DNA from: Methanolacinia sp964465295
GTDB lineage: Archaea; Halobacteriota; Methanomicrobia; Methanomicrobiales; Methanomicrobiaceae
Direction of reading: 5' to 3'
Assembly: GCA_964465295.1 (NCBI GenBank)
Contig: CAYXKC010000021.1
Location: 1-22,598 of the forward strand
DNA length: 22,598 nt
Notes under the pieces: model-generated
Seen by the model: only the letters and a program-made list of their open reading frames with translations
The model's database searches: none
What the model was told of the DNA's origin: nothing
In this document: positions 20,983 through 22,598 of the stretch, piece after piece
Layout: every line of letters starts with the position of its first letter
Numbering within the stretch: position 1 is the stretch's first letter
Translations under genes and position numbers: made by a program

Positions 20983-22044
20983 TTAAAGACCAAGTTCGTC
21001 CATCTGCTCCTCTGTAAGCGCCTGGTGAATGAAGTTTTCATGGTAATACTGCGCCATCTCCCTCATCTCGAAGTCTTCAAAAAGCCCGGGGTGCAGTGTC
21101 TTTGCAGTCCATGCAATTCCAATAATCCTGTTGATTCCGGGCGGACGGTCAAACCAGCAGAAAGCAGTCGTCGGGATGAGGTAGACCTTACCATCCTTTA
21201 CGGCCTTAATGTCCTTCCATTCCGGACTGGAATAGACGGAATCGTAAAAAGCCCTGTCGCCTGCAAGAATTATCTCAGGGTCCCACCCGATTATCTGCTC
21301 CATCGATACTGTCGTCCGGCCGTAACCGGGAGTAAGCGGACAGTCGGCAACATTCACTCCTCCGCAGAGCTCTATCAGCTGCGAGTGCTGGGATCCCTCA
21401 GGGTCTGTCCAGAGACCTTTTGGCCCTTCTGCATAGTATACTGCCGGCTTGTCCGATTCATTCAGCGCAGAAACCCGGGATTCGACCTTTTGCATGATGC
21501 CTTCATAAAAAACGATCAGGTCTTCCGCCCTCTCCTCTTCACCGAGAAGGGAGCCCGTAAATCTTATCGGTTCAGTATAGCCTTTCGCGTTGACGGTGTC
21601 CTCCATTCCGACGACAGGTATGCCTCCCATATTATCCTGTCTCTCGATTATTGTCTTCCTGAAGTCGCCCTGCGTGTTATAGCCCTCGATTACGATGTCG
21701 GGACTCATACTGATGAATGTCTCGTAATTTCCTGTCTGTGTGCCGAACCAGCCTCCCGAGACGGGGAGATCGTGATACTTTTTTGGTATATACGGTTTTG
21801 AACTGTCGTACAGCTTATCGTTCCATCCTGCAAGTTTGTCGGGTGCAATCATATACACGAGCATCGCCGAGGGTGGCGACGTGCACAAAACAGTCCCGAT
21901 ATCTGCGGGGATGGTGATCTCACGGCCCGCCATATCCGTAATGGTTCTCGTCTGGTCAGTTTTACCTGTCTGGGGATTTCCGGAAAGCGACGTGCATCCG
22001 GCTGCAAATATCATCACCAGCACCAGAACCGGAATAATCCTCAA
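20983..22044 (-). CDS. Substrate-binding lipoprotein of an iron-siderophore/cobalamin-type ABC importer
   Basis: A 353-residue binding protein of the FecB/BtuF class. The N-terminus carries a hydrophobic segment and lipobox (VMIFAAGC), so the mature protein would be lipid-anchored outside the cell. The mature domain begins RTITDMAGREITIPADIGTV, the usual opening of this class, and the C-lobe contains WDPEIILAG and GKVYLIPTTAFCWFDRPPG. It captures the metal complex and passes it to the permease encoded just downstream. The start given is a TTG at 22044, but the frame is open upstream to 22104 and encodes the lysine-rich KKIKKVFLR, a natural signal-peptide n-region. TATA box and GAGGGT positions also suggest a start upstream, at about 22059-22068, where only ATA or TTA codons are available. 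Confidence 0.92.
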   Translation of the reverse strand: MRIIPVLVLVMIFAAGCTSLSGNPQTGKTDQTRTITDMAGREITIPADIGTVLCTSPPSAMLVYMIAPDKLAGWNDKLYDSSKPYIPKKYHDLPVSGGWFGTQTGNYETFISMSPDIVIEGYNTQGDFRKTIIERQDNMGGIPVVGMEDTVNAKGYTEPIRFTGSLLGEEERAEDLIVFYEGIMQKVESRVSALNESDKPAVYYAEGPKGLWTDPEGSQHSQLIELCGGVNVADCPLTPGYGRTTVSMEQIIGWDPEIILAGDRAFYDSVYSSPEWKDIKAVKDGKVYLIPTTAFCWFDRPPGINRIIGIAWTAKTLHPGLFEDFEMREMAQYYHENFIHQALTEEQMDELGL

Positions 22045-22106
22045 AAAGACCTTTTTTATCTTTTTTAATCCACAATAACCCTCAGAATTTTCGTATAATA
22101 GTGTTC

Positions 22107-22116
22107 AATTATAAAG
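22107..22116 (-). promoter_or_regulatory. TATA box for the ABC importer operon
   Basis: Read on the minus strand this is CTTTATAATT. Initiation about 26 bp downstream would be near 22086, just ahead of GAGGGT at 22083-22078. Confidence 0.5.
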
Positions 22117-22132
22117 CTATATCAGAGTTTTC

Positions 22133-22190
22133 ATTAACCTGGCCATCATGTTATGTTGATTTAATTAACCTGATACGTTTAGGTCAGGTT
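22133..22190. promoter_or_regulatory. Candidate operator sites upstream of the ABC importer operon
   Basis: AACCTGA at 22167-22173 and TCAGGTT at 22184-22190 form an inverted repeat with a 10-bp spacer, and ATTAACCTG occurs twice as a direct repeat, at 22133-22141 and 22164-22172. The cluster lies 17-75 bp upstream of the importer TATA box and about 150 bp before the pyrophosphatase gene. Metal-uptake operons in prokaryotes are often controlled through such dyads by DtxR- or Fur-type repressors; which protein binds here is unknown. Confidence 0.4.
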
Positions 22191-22339
22191 TTCGAACAAA
22201 GTCATTCGTCAAATGCCGAAGCGGATAAAACTCATGGTCGATAAAAAACGGATTATTTTTATTATAAAAACTAAAATAAATAGGAAACAAGACCCGGGAA
22301 TATCTTAACTGATCATTCCGGGGGATAGTTGGTAGTATT

Positions 22340-22598
22340 ATGGATATGTTGATCTATCTTGCACCTGTATGTGCCCTGATCGGTCTTCTCTTTGCCGGGT
22401 ACTCGTTTATGAGTGTCAGGAAAGAGGGCGAGGGCAATGAGGTCGTACAAAAGATCACCGCGGCAATTCACACCGGTGCGATGGTTTACCTTAACCAGCA
22501 GTACCGTGCAATCGCTGTATTTGTCGTGGTGCTTGCAATTGTAATTGCAGTCCTGCTCCCGAACGGAGCGCTCACCGCCGGATGTTTCGTCCTCGGTG
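22340..22598 (+). CDS. hppA: Membrane-bound ion-translocating pyrophosphatase, N-terminal fragment
   Basis: About 86 residues, cut by the right edge, of a proton- or sodium-pumping inorganic pyrophosphatase. It begins MDMLIYLAPVCALIGLLFAG, the first membrane helix, then SFMSVRKEGEGNEVVQKITA and IHTGAMVYLNQQYRAIAVF, which matches the conserved loop and second helix of the family (AIxxGAxAYLxRQY). The complete enzyme has about 650-700 residues and 15-17 helices. The ATG at 22340 could be replaced by one at 22346 in the same frame; neither has a strong Shine-Dalgarno. Whether it pumps sodium or protons and needs potassium depends on residues outside the window. The gene is divergent from the ABC importer. 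Confidence 0.93.
   Translation, partial: MDMLIYLAPVCALIGLLFAGYSFMSVRKEGEGNEVVQKITAAIHTGAMVYLNQQYRAIAVFVVVLAIVIAVLLPNGALTAGCFVLG

Noticed and set aside
21025..21801. Plus-strand open frame of 258 codons opposite the binding-protein gene
   Set aside because: The minus-strand binding protein is unmistakable; the plus frame is Cys/Leu/Arg-rich shadow sequence.
22213..22308. Small plus-strand ORF of 31 codons before the pyrophosphatase gene
   Set aside because: Starts MPKRIKLMVDKK and is Lys/Ile-rich, as AT-rich promoter DNA gives by chance; no Shine-Dalgarno and it crosses the likely promoter of the next gene.

Overview
This window reads as a stretch of chromosome from a methanogenic euryarchaeon, most likely of the order Methanomicrobiales. 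The evidence is a group II chaperonin (thermosome), the archaea-only tRNA enzyme TiaS, the single-subunit archaeal oligosaccharyltransferase AglB, an archaellin-type protein, a regulator family typical of methanogens, and AT-rich TATA boxes a fixed distance upstream of genes. The order-level placement is inference from gene content and overall resemblance; no 16S or mcr gene is present.

Layout. Positions 1-1167 (minus): the start of a thermosome gene preceded by an XRE-type regulator. Positions 1291-2517 (plus): tiaS. Positions 2550-9112: a surface-glycan block with a GT4 glycosyltransferase (plus), a three-gene minus-strand operon (acetyltransferase, aminotransferase, Gfo/Idh/MocA dehydrogenase) resembling the Wlb/Wbp route to 3-acetamido sugars, and, divergent from it, aglB. 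The adjacency suggests that this operon makes a sugar that AglB attaches to proteins. Positions 9183-12430 (minus): a ferredoxin-nitroreductase fusion, then a two-gene unit of a SAM methyltransferase and an ACT-ACT-metallo-beta-lactamase fusion. Positions 12431-12753: a long intergenic stretch with a perfect 18-bp palindrome and one weak small ORF. Positions 12754-14283 (plus): a DASS/SLC13 anion symporter. Positions 14341-15108 (plus): an unrecognised disordered protein with a repeated TGFG motif, whose start codon lies inside a 35-bp near-perfect palindrome.

Positions 15113-16151 (minus): an archaellin/pilin-like protein followed by a membrane-anchored OB-fold-like protein. Positions 16314-17692 (plus): a divergent DEDDh exonuclease-like protein whose end overlaps a TMEM175-type potassium channel gene. 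Positions 17755-19032 (plus): a lipoprotein with three META domains whose signal peptide is encoded upstream of the first canonical start codon. Positions 19002-22044 (minus): a complete iron-siderophore/cobalamin-type ABC importer operon (binding lipoprotein, permease, ATPase). Positions 22340-22598 (plus): the start of a membrane-bound pyrophosphatase.

The most unusual items are the TGFG-motif protein with its start-codon palindrome, the archaellin/OB-fold pair opposite an exonuclease/channel pair, the ACT-ACT-MBL plus methyltransferase unit behind a palindromic promoter, and two lipoprotein genes plus the exonuclease-like gene whose sequence is open upstream of the first ordinary start codon. 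No rRNA, tRNA, CRISPR array, insertion sequence or phage gene was seen.
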